From Agrococcus jejuensis (GTDB taxonomy: Bacteria; Actinomycetota; Actinomycetes; Actinomycetales; Microbacteriaceae), in assembly GCF_900099705.1 (NCBI RefSeq), contig NZ_LT629695.1, positions 2,976,001 to 3,040,000 on the forward strand: a stretch of DNA of 64,000 bases. The letters run 5' to 3'. Below the pieces are notes generated by a model, which saw only the letters and a list, made by a program, of their open reading frames with translations, searched no databases and was not told where the DNA came from. The translations under genes and the position numbers were made by a program. Positions 26,317-35,018 of the stretch are shown here, one piece after another (position 1 is the stretch's first letter; each line of letters begins with the position of its first letter).

Positions 26317-26760
26317 ATGACGACAGCACCCTCCGCGAGCGACCTCCGCGTCGCCCACTTCGCCTCCCGCCTCGCATTCGAGACCGACGCCTCGGACGTG
26401 CACGCCGACCAGGAGGCGGGCGCGCGCTTCGTGCTGCTCGACTCCCGCGCCGAGGTCGCGTGGCTGCAGGGCCACGCCGTGGGTGCCGTGCACATGCCGA
26501 CGGCGCAGATCGCTGCGCGCGCGCCGCTCGAGATCCCCATCGACGTTCCCGTCGTCGCCTACTGCTGGGGTCCGGGTTGCAACGGTGCGACGCGCGCGGC
26601 GCTCGAGCTCGCGCGGCTCGGCTACGAGGTGCGCGAGATGCTCGGCGGCTTCGAGTACTGGGCGCGCGAGGGATACCCGGTCGAGGATGCGCACGGACCC
26701 GTCGTGCGCGAGAAGGACCCGCTCACGGCGCCGCTCGGCGCCGTCGCCTGCGCCTGCTGA
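26317..26760 (+). CDS. Rhodanese-like protein
   Basis: A 147-residue rhodanese-family protein with FVLLDSRAEVAWLQGHAVGAVHM and the active loop AYCWGPGCNGATRA. The first cysteine (CWGPGC) is the expected catalytic residue and the second three residues on is a potential resolving cysteine. The C-terminus ends in CAC. It is divergent from the Lrp gene, whose family often controls its neighbour. A leaderless start is suggested by a TATCGT box. Confidence 0.85.
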   Translation: MTTAPSASDLRVAHFASRLAFETDASDVHADQEAGARFVLLDSRAEVAWLQGHAVGAVHMPTAQIAARAPLEIPIDVPVVAYCWGPGCNGATRAALELARLGYEVREMLGGFEYWAREGYPVEDAHGPVVREKDPLTAPLGAVACAC

Positions 26761-26772
26761 GACGCCGTGCGA

Positions 26773-27273
26773 TCAGTGCTCGCCGCCTCCGGGCGGGCCG
26801 ACGACGAGCAGCGCGACGAAGACGACGACCACGAGCGCTGCGGCCGCGAGGCCGAAGGCGATCGGATGCCGCAGCAGCGTGCGCACGGCGCGGTCGAGCG
26901 GGCGCTGGTCGCGCGGGTCGCTCGTCGCCTCGAGGCGCCAGGTGCCCGCGAGCCGACCGGAGCGGCTGAGCCACAGCTCTGCGGGGATCGTGGCGAACGG
27001 CACGATCGCCGAGCCGATCGACAGCGCCCACGTGCCGGCGGCCCAGCGCTGGTGGATGCCCACGAGCACGACGGTCGCGACGTAGGCGAGGAACACGAAT
27101 CCGTGCACGCCGCCGCCGATCGAGACGCCGATGCCCTCGCCCGTCACCGCGCGCAGGATCATGCCACCGATGAGCAGCGCCCACGTGATCGCCTCGGCGA
27201 TCGCGACGACGCGGAACAGCGCGAGCGGGGTGGAGAGCGGGGATCGTGAGGCGGTGGGCGCGGCGGCGGTCAT
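26773..27273 (-). CDS. DUF3817-type integral membrane protein
   Basis: A 166-residue protein with about four membrane helices. FRVVAIAEAITWALL and GGVHGFVFLAYV with His in the second helix are the DUF3817 pattern seen across actinobacteria; function unknown. It lies directly downstream of a MarR-type regulator gene. A perfect 8-bp-arm palindrome covering the -10 box sits between the two, suggesting control by that regulator. Confidence 0.82.
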   Translation of the reverse strand: MTAAAPTASRSPLSTPLALFRVVAIAEAITWALLIGGMILRAVTGEGIGVSIGGGVHGFVFLAYVATVVLVGIHQRWAAGTWALSIGSAIVPFATIPAELWLSRSGRLAGTWRLEATSDPRDQRPLDRAVRTLLRHPIAFGLAAAALVVVVFVALLVVGPPGGGEH

Positions 27274-27274
27274 G

Positions 27275-27293
27275 CCTTCAGTCTAACTGAAGG
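27275..27293 (-). promoter_or_regulatory. Palindromic operator over a -10 box
   Basis: CCTTCAGT-CTA-ACTGAAGG is a perfect palindrome with 8-base arms. On the minus strand it contains TAGACT (27280-27285), six bases before the DUF3817 ATG. It starts one base after the MarR-type gene's stop. A protein bound here would block the promoter. Confidence 0.65.
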
Positions 27294-27722
27294 TCAGGCG
27301 TCGGCGTCGATCGGCGTGTCCGCCGTCGGCGGACGCGCCGCCGCGAGGGCGGCGGCGAGCGCCGGCTGCTCGGCGGCGAGCGCCGCGTCGAGGGTCGCGA
27401 CCCGCTCCTGCGCCTCGACGAGCGCCGCGCGGCCGCGCTCGGTGAGCCGCAACGCCGACCGCGCGCCCGCGTGCGCCGTCGCGTCGTCGACGAGCCCGTC
27501 GGCGGCGAGCTGGCGCACGGCCGTGTGCGCCGACTGCACCGTGATGCCCGTGCGGCGCGCGAGCTCCGAGAACGACAGGTCGGGGAGTGCGTCGAGGTGC
27601 GCGAGCAGGCCGAGCCTGCGCGTCGTGAGGCCCAGGTCGCGCAGGTCGGCCGTGAGCCGCGCCTCCCACGATCCTGCGGACGCGATCAGCGCGACCACGG
27701 GGCTCGGGCGTCGCTCGGTCAC
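27294..27722 (-). CDS. MarR-family transcriptional regulator
   Basis: A 142-residue winged helix-turn-helix protein: LTTRRLGLLAHLDALP, then LSFSELARRTGITVQSAHTAVRQL and the wing ALRLTERGRAAL. This is the MarR arrangement. The C-terminal dimer helix is alanine-rich. The GTG start overlaps the rsgA stop as GTGA, so it is the third gene of an aroA-rsgA-marR run. The palindrome just after its stop is its most likely operator. Confidence 0.82.
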   Translation of the reverse strand: MTERRPSPVVALIASAGSWEARLTADLRDLGLTTRRLGLLAHLDALPDLSFSELARRTGITVQSAHTAVRQLAADGLVDDATAHAGARSALRLTERGRAALVEAQERVATLDAALAAEQPALAAALAAARPPTADTPIDADA

Positions 27723-28747
27723 CAGCGGTCCTCGACCGTGAGCGTGCCGAGCAGGCCCTGCACCGACTCGACGCGCGTGCGGTCGAGCTCGCCGCGGTCG
27801 GCGGCCTCCTGGATGGCGCAGTCGGGCGCGTCGGCGAGGTGCGTGCAGCCGCGCGGGCAGTCGTCGCTCGCTGCCTGGATGTCGGGGAACGCCTTGAGGA
27901 TCGACGCGACGTCGATGTGGCCGAGGCCGAACGAGCGCACGCCGGGGGTGTCGATGACCCAGCCGGAGCCGAGCCGGTACGACTGCGTCGACGACGACGT
28001 GTGGCGGCCGCGGCCCGTGACGGCGTTGACGTGGCCGACGGCGCGGCCCGCCTCGGGCACGAGGGCGTTGACGAGCGTCGACTTGCCGACGCCCGAGTGG
28101 CCGACGGCGACGGTCACGTGGCTGTCGAGCCGCTCGCGCAGCGCCGCGGCGGGCGGGTCGTCGGAGCGCGAGCGCCACGTCTCGATGTCGAGGCCCTCGA
28201 AGTGCGCGAGCAGGGGCGCGGGGTCGGCGAGGTCGGTCTTCGTCACGACAAGGATGGGGGTGATCCCCGCGTCGTACGCGGCGACGAGGTAGCGGTGGAC
28301 GAGGCGAGGGCGCGGCTCGGGATCGCGTGCGGCGACGACCATGAGCATGAGGTCGGCGTTCGCGACGATGACGCGCTCGAACTCGTCGGAGTCGTCGGCA
28401 GAGCGCCGCAGCACCGTCGTGCGCGGCTGGATGCGCACGATGCGCGAGAGGGTCCCCTCGTCGCCCGACGTGTCGCCCACGACGTCGACGCGGTCGCCCG
28501 CGACGATCGCCTGCTTGCGCAGCTCGCGCGCGCGCGTCGTCGTGATGATCGCCTCGTCGGGCTGACCGTCGCGCACGACGACCGTGTAGCGGCCGCGGTC
28601 GACCGCCGTCACGAACCCGTCGACGGAGTCGGCGTGCTCGGGCCGGATCTTCGTGCGCGGTCGGTTCGCCTTGGGGTTCGGTCGCTCGCGCACCGAGTCG
28701 CCGTACTCCTCGTACGGGTCGTCGGGCTCGTCGCTGAGCCAGCTCAT
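27719..28747 (-). CDS. rsgA: Ribosome small-subunit-dependent GTPase RsgA
   Basis: A 342-residue circularly permuted GTPase acting in late 30S maturation. An OB-fold (VTAVDRGRYTVVV) comes first, then the GTPase motifs in permuted order: G4 VVTKTDLA, G1 GHSGVGKSTLVNAL, G2 GRGRHT and G3 DTPG. A C-terminal zinc site follows (CPRGCTH, later PDCAI). The N-terminal 40 residues are acidic. It starts 17 bases after the aroA stop. Confidence 0.95.
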   Translation of the reverse strand: MSWLSDEPDDPYEEYGDSVRERPNPKANRPRTKIRPEHADSVDGFVTAVDRGRYTVVVRDGQPDEAIITTTRARELRKQAIVAGDRVDVVGDTSGDEGTLSRIVRIQPRTTVLRRSADDSDEFERVIVANADLMLMVVAARDPEPRPRLVHRYLVAAYDAGITPILVVTKTDLADPAPLLAHFEGLDIETWRSRSDDPPAAALRERLDSHVTVAVGHSGVGKSTLVNALVPEAGRAVGHVNAVTGRGRHTSSSTQSYRLGSGWVIDTPGVRSFGLGHIDVASILKAFPDIQAASDDCPRGCTHLADAPDCAIQEAADRGELDRTRVESVQGLLGTLTVEDRW

Positions 28748-28763
28748 GCGCGCGCCGCCCGCA

Positions 28764-30074
28764 TCAGCCGGCCAGCATCCGCTGCCAGAGCTCGGGGAAC
28801 TCCGGGATGGTCTTGGCGGTCGCGGCGATGTCGTCGACCTCGACGCCGGGCACCGCGAGGCCCAGCAGCGCGCCGGCCGTGGCGATGCGGTGGTCGGCGT
28901 ACGCCGCCCACGGGCCGCCGTGCAGCGCGCCCGGCTGCACCGTGATCGACTCCGCGTCGCCCGTGGCCGAGCCGCCGAGCAGCGCGAGGTCGTCGACGAG
29001 CGCGTCGATGCGATCGGTCTCGTGGCCGCGGATGTGGCCGATGCCGTCGATCGTGAGGGGCGCGTCGGCGAAGACGCCGAGCGCCGCGATCGTCGGCGAC
29101 AGCTCGCCCGCGTGGGCCATGTCGATCGTGCCGCCCGCGAGCGGCGCGACGGCGACGCCCGCGCCGCCGTCGACGGTGCAGCGGTCGCCGTCGATCGAGA
29201 CGGATGCGCCGAGCCGCGTGAGCAGCGCGGGCAGCTCGGCGCCCACCTGGGTCGTCGACGCGGGCCAGCCGGCCACCGTGACGCGGCCACCCGCGACGAG
29301 CGCGGCGGCGAGGAACGGCGCAGCGTTCGAGAGGTCGGGCTCGATCGCGACCTCGAGCGCCGCGATGGGGCCGGGCTCGACGCGCCACACGCCCTGCTCG
29401 GGCGACGACGCATCCACGCCGCGCGCGCGCAGCGTCGCGATCGTCATGTCGATGTGGGGCAGCGACGGCAGCCGCTCGCCCGTGTGGCGCAGCGTGAGGC
29501 CCTGCGCGAAGCGCGGCGCCGCGAGCAGCAGCGCCGACACGAACTGGCTCGACGCGCTCGCATCGATGGCGAGCTCCCCGCCGCGCACCGCTCCCGTGCC
29601 ATGCACCGTGAACGGCATCGTGCCGGTGCCGCCGTCCTCCACGCGCACGCCGAGCGCCCGCAGCGCCTCGATCGTCGTCGCGTTCGGCCGCTTGCGCGCA
29701 TGCGGATCGCCGTCGAAGTCGACCGCGCCCGTCGCGAGCGCCGCGACGACCGGCAGGAAGCGCATGACCGTGCCCGCGAGGCCGCAGTCGACCGAGGCCG
29801 CGCCGAGCGGTCCGGGCGTCACGCGCAGGTCGGGTCCGAACGGTCCCGAGCCCACCTCCTCCACGCCCACGCCCAGCGCGCGCAGCGCGTCGACCATGAG
29901 CGCGGAGTCGCGCGAATGCAGGGGAGCGCGCAGCAGGCCGGGCCCGTCGGCGAGCGCCGCGAGCACGAGCTCGCGGTTCGTCAGCGACTTCGAGCCGGGC
30001 AGGTGCACGGTCGCGTCGAGCGGGCCGGTGGCCACCGGAGCCGCCCACGCGCGGGAATGCGGCGCCTGAGTCAT
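28764..30074 (-). CDS. aroA: 3-phosphoshikimate 1-carboxyvinyltransferase
   Basis: A 436-residue EPSP synthase of the shikimate pathway. [18 protein letters not shown] near the N-terminus, [30 protein letters not shown] and the C-terminal [16 protein letters not shown] are signature motifs. The ATG at 30074 follows a TAGGAT box by seven bases; ATG 30083 overlaps that box and is unlikely. The aroA-rsgA-marR arrangement next to sigH-rsrA is a known actinobacterial synteny. Confidence 0.95.
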   Translation of the reverse strand: MTQAPHSRAWAAPVATGPLDATVHLPGSKSLTNRELVLAALADGPGLLRAPLHSRDSALMVDALRALGVGVEEVGSGPFGPDLRVTPGPLGAASVDCGLAGTVMRFLPVVAALATGAVDFDGDPHARKRPNATTIEALRALGVRVEDGGTGTMPFTVHGTGAVRGGELAIDASASSQFVSALLLAAPRFAQGLTLRHTGERLPSLPHIDMTIATLRARGVDASSPEQGVWRVEPGPIAALEVAIEPDLSNAAPFLAAALVAGGRVTVAGWPASTTQVGAELPALLTRLGASVSIDGDRCTVDGGAGVAVAPLAGGTIDMAHAGELSPTIAALGVFADAPLTIDGIGHIRGHETDRIDALVDDLALLGGSATGDAESITVQPGALHGGPWAAYADHRIATAGALLGLAVPGVEVDDIAATAKTIPEFPELWQRMLAG

Positions 30075-30081
30075 CGGTTCC

Positions 30082-30087
30082 ATCCTA
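30082..30087 (-). promoter_or_regulatory. -10 box (TAGGAT) of aroA
   Basis: TAGGAT on the minus strand, seven bases before the ATG at 30074. It rules out the ATG at 30083. Confidence 0.5.
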
Positions 30088-30130
30088 CGAAGGGGAGGGT
30101 GCATGACCAGGACCAGCGTGCTGACGCGCG

Positions 30131-30136
30131 TAGGAT
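30131..30136 (+). promoter_or_regulatory. -10 box (TAGGAT) of sigH
   Basis: TAGGAT ends eight bases before the ATG at 30145. No clear GGAA...GTT SigH-type promoter was found upstream. Confidence 0.45.
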
Positions 30137-30144
30137 CGTCGCCG

Positions 30145-30714
30145 ATGGCAGACGACTCCGACGCGTTCATCGCCGAGGCCCTCGAGTACACCGACCAGCT
30201 GTACGCGGCCGCGATGCGCATGACGCGCAACCCGCAGGATGCGGCAGACCTGGTGCAGGAGACGTACGCGAAGGCGTACGCCGCCCGCGACTCCTTCACG
30301 CCCGGCACCAACCTTCGTGCCTGGCTGTACCGCATCCAGACGAACACGTACATCAACCAGTACCGCAAGAAGCAGCGGCAGCCCTTCGAGGCGCCGCTCG
30401 ACGATCTCGAGGACTGGCAGATCGGCGTCGGCGAGTCGACCACGGCCACCCGGTCGCGGTCGGCGGAGGCCGAGGCCATCGACCGCATGCCTGCAGGCGT
30501 CGTGCGCGACGCGCTGCAGTCGATCCCCGAGGACTTCCGCATGGTCGTCTACTGGGTCGACGTCGAGGGCATGTCGTACGCCGAGACGGCGGAGATCATG
30601 AAGACGCCTGTCGGCACCGTGATGAGCCGCCTGCACCGTGGCAGGCGACAGCTTCGCGAGCTGCTGGCGGACTACGCCCGTGAGCAGGGCATGACGGCAG
30701 GGGAGAAGCGCTGA
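30145..30714 (+). CDS. sigH: ECF sigma factor SigH/SigR
   Basis: A 189-residue extracytoplasmic-function sigma factor. Region 2 covers [28 protein letters not shown] sequence (about 25-55) and region 4 holds [11 protein letters not shown] and [14 protein letters not shown] (about 140-172). The next gene encodes an RsrA-type zinc anti-sigma factor overlapping by one base, which identifies this as the disulfide-stress sigma factor. The start at 30145 follows a TAGGAT box; a longer frame from 30103 is not supported. Confidence 0.93.
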   Translation: MADDSDAFIAEALEYTDQLYAAAMRMTRNPQDAADLVQETYAKAYAARDSFTPGTNLRAWLYRIQTNTYINQYRKKQRQPFEAPLDDLEDWQIGVGESTTATRSRSAEAEAIDRMPAGVVRDALQSIPEDFRMVVYWVDVEGMSYAETAEIMKTPVGTVMSRLHRGRRQLRELLADYAREQGMTAGEKR

Positions 30715-30959
30715 TGGGCGACTGCGGTTGCGACAAGGCCAAGGCCGAGCTCGAGGAGTACCTGCACGCGGAGCTGTGCAAGGAGGATGCGGCGGACATC
30801 CGCGCGCACCTCGACGGCTGCACCGACTGCGCCGACGAGCACACCGTCGGCGTGCAGCTGACGATGGCGCTCAAGCAGGCGTGCAAGGAGACGGCGCCCG
30901 AGCAGCTGAAGGACCAGGTGCTCGCGCGCCTGCGCGCCGTGCAGGCGACGCACGGCTGA
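30714..30959 (+). CDS. rsrA: Zinc-binding anti-sigma factor RsrA
   Basis: An 81-residue ZAS-family protein that binds and inhibits SigH/SigR when reduced and releases it on disulfide formation. The zinc site is His32-x3-Cys36-x2-Cys39 (HLDGCTDC) with an N-terminal cysteine at 4 or 6 (DCGCDK). An extra Cys22 is present. Its ATG overlaps the sigH TGA by one base (TGATG), ensuring coupled synthesis. Confidence 0.93.
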   Translation: MGDCGCDKAKAELEEYLHAELCKEDAADIRAHLDGCTDCADEHTVGVQLTMALKQACKETAPEQLKDQVLARLRAVQATHG

Positions 30960-31048
30960 GGCGAGAACCCTCCACCTTCACGTCGTCGTCGAGACGACTT
31001 GGCACCCGCCTCTTGCGGTGCCGCGGACGCGGCCCCATGATGATCGAA

Positions 31049-31062
31049 CCTCCTTCGGGAGG
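31049..31062 (+). terminator. TTCG-tetraloop hairpin after rsrA
   Basis: CCTCC-TTCG-GGAGG is a compact hairpin with the extra-stable UUCG loop closed by C-G. It lies 90 bases after rsrA. A terminator or RNA-stabilising element is likely. Confidence 0.45.
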
Positions 31063-31113
31063 CGCCCCTCACCAGAAGGGCCCAGGCCTCGGCCAGGGCG
31101 CTGGAGACGGGGC

Positions 31114-31150
31114 GAAGGGCCCCGGCGACTCATGCTCTCCGGGGCCCTTC
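31114..31150. terminator. Strong 12-bp hairpin before the PP-loop operon
   Basis: GAAGGGCCCCGG and CCGGGGCCCTTC form a perfect 12-bp stem with a 13-base loop. It closes the sigH-rsrA transcript before the next promoter. Confidence 0.7.
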
Positions 31151-31194
31151 TCCATGTGCGGGCGGCGCGGCCGAGGCACGCGGTCGCGCGGCCA

Positions 31195-31200
31195 TAGGCT
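31195..31200 (+). promoter_or_regulatory. -10 box (TAGGCT) of the PP-loop pair
   Basis: TAGGCT ends six bases before the ATG at 31207, so the operon is probably leaderless. Confidence 0.5.
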
Positions 31201-31206
31201 GACGGG

Positions 31207-32271
31207 ATGCGCGGCATCCACGTGGGCAGGACGCGGTTCGACGGTCGTCGCGCCGAGGTCGACGTCGACGTCGCCGGCAAGCGCATGACGATCGGCATGA
31301 CGTCGCTCACCGGCCGCGTGCGCCGCCCGCGCGCCTTCGGCGACGTGTGGCTGCCGCTCGCGATCTTCCCCGCCATGCGGCTCGGCCTGCCCATCACGCT
31401 CGAGGATCCCGTCTCGCCCGTGCGCAGGCACGGCATGCGCGAGGTGCAGCGGCTGCTGGCCGTGTGGGATCCCGAGCTGCAGGTGCAGCCCATCGACGCA
31501 CCCGTCGCGGCGCGCGGCTGGCGCCGCACCGCACCGCCCATGCAGCTCATGACGGGCGGCGTCGACTCGGCGCATGCGTTCCACGCGCGGCCCGAGGTCG
31601 CCGACCTGCTGTACCTCCACGACCTCGACCACGAGCCCGCCGCGGTGCGCGCCGAGGTGACGACGATGCTCGCGTCGCTCGAGTCCGAGACGGGCAGACG
31701 CGTGCGGCGCGTCGAGAGCGACGCGCGTCGACTCGTCGAGCCCTACGGCGAGTGGGGCACGCAGACGCACCTGGCGGTGCTGGTCGCCACGGCGAGCCTC
31801 GTCGCCGGCGCTCGTCGCCGGCTGCACGTGCCGTCGACCCTGCCGTACGGCGCGCTCGTGCCGTGGGGCTCGCATCCGATGCTCGATCCGCTCTACTCGA
31901 GCGACGACGTCGCCGTCGTGCACGTGGACGCCCATCTCACCCGGTTCGAGAAGGTGCGGGGACTGCGCGACGCCGACGTGCTGCTGCGGCACCTGCGCGT
32001 CTGCTACCGCTCGCAGGACAGCCTCAACTGCGGTCGGTGCGAGAAGTGCGTGCGCACGATGGTCGCGCTCGACCTCGTCGGTGCGCTGCCGCGCGCGACG
32101 GCGTTCACGGAGCCGCTCACGATCGACGCGATCCTCGCGCTCGACGTCCACGACGACGTGCAGCGAGCGTTCGAGGCCGACGTGCACGCAGCGGCCGTCG
32201 CGGCCGGTCGGACCGACGTCGCCGACGCGATCGCGACCGTCCTCGCTCGGTACGACGAGCGCGCCGCATGA
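31207..32271 (+). CDS. QueC-like PP-loop ATPase family protein, copy A
   Basis: A 354-residue protein with an N-terminal domain (GDVWLPLAIFPAMRLGLP conserved in both copies) and then an adenine-nucleotide-hydrolase-type PP-loop LMTGGVDSAHAF (about 114-125). Near the C-terminus is a zinc-ligand-like cluster C-x8-C-x2-C-x2-C (RVCYRSQDSLNCGRCEKCVRT), as in QueC 7-cyano-7-deazaguanine synthase. PP-loop enzymes adenylate a carboxylate or tRNA base with ATP. The wider family is uncharacterised as far as I know and no other queuosine gene is present. It overlaps copy B by four bases and follows sigH-rsrA. Confidence 0.7.
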   Translation: MRGIHVGRTRFDGRRAEVDVDVAGKRMTIGMTSLTGRVRRPRAFGDVWLPLAIFPAMRLGLPITLEDPVSPVRRHGMREVQRLLAVWDPELQVQPIDAPVAARGWRRTAPPMQLMTGGVDSAHAFHARPEVADLLYLHDLDHEPAAVRAEVTTMLASLESETGRRVRRVESDARRLVEPYGEWGTQTHLAVLVATASLVAGARRRLHVPSTLPYGALVPWGSHPMLDPLYSSDDVAVVHVDAHLTRFEKVRGLRDADVLLRHLRVCYRSQDSLNCGRCEKCVRTMVALDLVGALPRATAFTEPLTIDAILALDVHDDVQRAFEADVHAAAVAAGRTDVADAIATVLARYDERAA

Positions 32272-33329
32272 CGACGGTCCACGTCGGGCGCACGCGCGTC
32301 GACCGCCGCAGCGCGGCGACCGTCGTCGACGTCGCCGGGCACCGCATCCCCGTCGGCATGCGCGTCGTGGGCGACCGCATCCGCCCGCCGCGCGCCCTCG
32401 GCGACGTGTGGCTGCCGCTCGCCATCTTCCCGGCGATGCGGCTCGGGCTGCCGATCGTGCTCGAGGATGCGGTCTCGCCGACGCGGCTGCACGGCATCCG
32501 CGAGGTGCAGCGACTGCTCGCCACCTGGGATCCCACGCTGCAGGTGCAGCCGATCGAGGCCCCCGTGTCCACGCGCGGGTCCCGGCGCTCCGCGCCACCG
32601 ATCCAGCTCATGACGGGCGGCGTCGACTCCGCCTTCGCCCTGCTCGACAACCCCGAGGCCACCGACCTCGTCTACATGCACGACCTCGACCTCGAGCCCG
32701 CCGCGGTGCGCACCGAGGTGGCGACCATGCTCGCGTCCCTGCAGCGCGAGACCGGCAGGCGCGTCCTGCGCGTCGACAGCGACGTGCGCCGCGTCGTCGA
32801 GCCGTACGGCGACTGGCTCACGCAGACGCATCTGGCCGTGCTCGCGTCGGTCGCGACGTTCGTCGCCGGCGCCCGCCGCAGCCTGCATGTGCCGTCGGCG
32901 CTGCCGTACGAGTCCGTCATCCCGAACGCCTCGCATCCGATGCTCGACGCGCACTACGCGACCGACGACCTGCGCGTCATGCACGTCGGCGCGCATGTCG
33001 ACCGCTTCCAGAAGGTGCGCGCGCTCTCGCGCGACGACGTGCTGCTGCGCCACCTGCGCGTCTGCTACCGATCGCACGACGCGCTCAACTGCTCCGCCTG
33101 CTTCAAGTGCACGCGCACCATGGCGTCGCTCGAGGTGTGCGGCGTGCTCGACCGGGCCGTCACCTTCACGCGACCGTGGACGCCCGAGCTGCACGCGAGC
33201 CAGGAGGTCTTCAACGACGTGGCACGCGCCTTCGAGGTCGAGATCCGCGACGCGGCGCGCGACGCGGGGCGCACCGACGTCGCCGACGTGAGCGACGCCG
33301 CGATCGCACGCTACGACGCCCGGGTCTGA
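32268..33329 (+). CDS. QueC-like PP-loop ATPase family protein, copy B
   Basis: A 353-residue paralogue of the preceding gene, similar along its entire length, with the same PP-loop LMTGGVDSAFAL and the same four-cysteine spacing (RVCYRSHDALNCSACFKCTRT). Residues between the cysteines differ from copy A (SACFKC against GRCEKC), so the duplicates have diverged while keeping metal ligands and ATP motif. The ATGA overlap implies equal expression and perhaps a heteromer. A perfect terminator hairpin covers its stop codon. Confidence 0.7.
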   Translation: MTTVHVGRTRVDRRSAATVVDVAGHRIPVGMRVVGDRIRPPRALGDVWLPLAIFPAMRLGLPIVLEDAVSPTRLHGIREVQRLLATWDPTLQVQPIEAPVSTRGSRRSAPPIQLMTGGVDSAFALLDNPEATDLVYMHDLDLEPAAVRTEVATMLASLQRETGRRVLRVDSDVRRVVEPYGDWLTQTHLAVLASVATFVAGARRSLHVPSALPYESVIPNASHPMLDAHYATDDLRVMHVGAHVDRFQKVRALSRDDVLLRHLRVCYRSHDALNCSACFKCTRTMASLEVCGVLDRAVTFTRPWTPELHASQEVFNDVARAFEVEIRDAARDAGRTDVADVSDAAIARYDARV

Positions 33330-33342
33330 CGACCCGGGCGTC
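33315..33342. terminator. 12-bp perfect hairpin between convergent operons
   Basis: GACGCCCGGGTC-TGAC-GACCCGGGCGTC has a 12-bp stem and 4-base loop that includes the TGA of copy B. It probably terminates both this operon and the converging aceA-aceB operon. Confidence 0.75.
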
Positions 33343-33352
33343 GCGTGCGCGC

Positions 33353-34963
33353 TCACGCCGCGATCGGCGTCTCCTCCGCGAGCGGCGACAGGTACCGCTC
33401 GGTGCCGGCGAGCGTGAAGAACGCCGGGTACGTCGGCCGCAGCGCCACCTCGTGGAACAGCGTGACGGCCTCGTCGAAGCGGTCGCCGTCGAAGCGCTCG
33501 AACGACGCCGACAGCTCGCGCACGATGCCCTTCACGCGATCCCGCGAGATCGTGTGGCCCTCGACGGTGCGCGCCTCGACGTGGATCCACTGCCACACCT
33601 GCGAGCGCGAGATCTCGGCCGTCGCCGCGTCCTCCATGAGCGAGTGGATGGCGACGGCGCCCTGGCCGCGCAGCCACGCCTCCATGTACCGGATGCCGAC
33701 CTCGACGTTGAGCCTGAGGCCCGCCTCGGTGATGTCGCCGGGCGTCGTCGACAGGTCGATGAGCGCCGCCTCGTCGGGCACGACGTCGTCGCGGCTGCGA
33801 CCCAGCTGATGCGGGGCGTCGCCCAGCACGGCGTCGAACTCGGCCTGCGCCGTCTCGACGAGGCCGGGGTGCGCGACCCACGAGCCGTCGAAGCCGTCGG
33901 CCGCCTCGCGGCGCTTGTCCTCGGCGACCTGCGCGAGCGCGACCTGCGTCGCCTCCGGGTCCTTGGCGCTCGGCACGAACGCCGCCATGCCGCCGATCGC
34001 GTGCGCACCACGGCGGTGGCACGCGCGCACGAGCTGCTCGGTGTACGCCCGCATGAACGGCGCCGTCATCGTGAGCGCCGAGCGGTCGGGCAGCACGAAG
34101 TCGGGCCCGCGGAAGCGGAAGGCGCGGATGATCGAGAACAGGTAGTCCCAGCGCCCAGCGTTGAGCCCAGACGAGTGCTCGCGCAGCTCGTAGAGGATCT
34201 CCTCCATCTCGAACGCGGCCGAGATCGTCTCGATGAGCACGGTCGCGCGGATGGTGCCGCGGGGGATGAGCAGCATGTCCTGCGCCGCGACGAACACGTC
34301 GTTCCACAGTCGCGCCTCGAGGTGGCTCTCGAGCTTCGGCAGGTAGAAGTACGGGCCGCGACCCGACGCGATGAGCGCGTCGGCGTTGTGCAGCATGTGC
34401 AGGCCGAAGTCGACGAGCGACGCGCTCATCGGCTCGCCGTCGACGAGGATGCGGCGCTCGTCGAGGTGCCAGCCGCGCGGCCGCACGACGATCGTCGGCG
34501 TGCGCTCGGCCGTGACGCGGTACTCCTTGCCCTGCGGGCTCGTGAACTCGATGGTGCCGCGGATGGCGTCCTGCAGGTTCGCCTGGCTCGCGATGACGTT
34601 CTCCCACGTGGGGGAGGAGGCGTCCTCGCAGTCGGCGAGCCACACGCGGGCGCCCGAGTTGAGCGCGTTGATGGTCATCTTGCGCTCGATGGGGCCGGTG
34701 ATCTCGACGCGGCGGTCCTCGAGCCCGGGCGCGGGCGGCGCGACCTGCCAGGTGGCGTCGTCGCGGATGTGCCGCGTCTCGGGCAGGAAGGTGGGCGTCG
34801 CGCCGTCGGCGAGCGCCGCGCGACGGGTGCGGCGCAGGCGGCGCAGCTCGCGGCGGCGTCGCTCGGCGAGGTCGTGCAGCGACAGCAGGAACTCGAGGGC
34901 CTGGGGCGTGAGCACGCGCTCCTGGCCTGGGGCGTGCTCGGTGATGCGGATGCGGTCGGTCAT
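33353..34963 (-). CDS. aceB: Malate synthase A
   Basis: A 536-residue glyoxylate-shunt enzyme joining glyoxylate and acetyl-CoA. Motifs: ERKMTINALNSGA, VVRPRGWHL (catalytic Arg), RGTIRATVLIET, EMEEILYELREHSSGLNAGRWDY (a family hallmark) and SLMEDAATAEISRSQ with the catalytic Asp. Length matches the A-type enzyme, not the larger G-type. It follows aceA by 55 bases on the same strand. Confidence 0.97.
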   Translation of the reverse strand: MTDRIRITEHAPGQERVLTPQALEFLLSLHDLAERRRRELRRLRRTRRAALADGATPTFLPETRHIRDDATWQVAPPAPGLEDRRVEITGPIERKMTINALNSGARVWLADCEDASSPTWENVIASQANLQDAIRGTIEFTSPQGKEYRVTAERTPTIVVRPRGWHLDERRILVDGEPMSASLVDFGLHMLHNADALIASGRGPYFYLPKLESHLEARLWNDVFVAAQDMLLIPRGTIRATVLIETISAAFEMEEILYELREHSSGLNAGRWDYLFSIIRAFRFRGPDFVLPDRSALTMTAPFMRAYTEQLVRACHRRGAHAIGGMAAFVPSAKDPEATQVALAQVAEDKRREAADGFDGSWVAHPGLVETAQAEFDAVLGDAPHQLGRSRDDVVPDEAALIDLSTTPGDITEAGLRLNVEVGIRYMEAWLRGQGAVAIHSLMEDAATAEISRSQVWQWIHVEARTVEGHTISRDRVKGIVRELSASFERFDGDRFDEAVTLFHEVALRPTYPAFFTLAGTERYLSPLAEETPIAA

Positions 34964-35018
34964 GGTCGTCTCCGATTCATGGTGGCCGTCGCCGCTGCGG
35001 GCGGCGGCAGCCAGAGGA

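Noticed and set aside
30960-31038. Basic small ORF on the minus strand (MGPRPRHRKRR start) with GGAGG upstream, considered as a small ribosomal protein
   Set aside because: The GGAGG is part of a hairpin, the frame runs into antisense rsrA, and the sequence does not match bL37 or bS22 as I know them.
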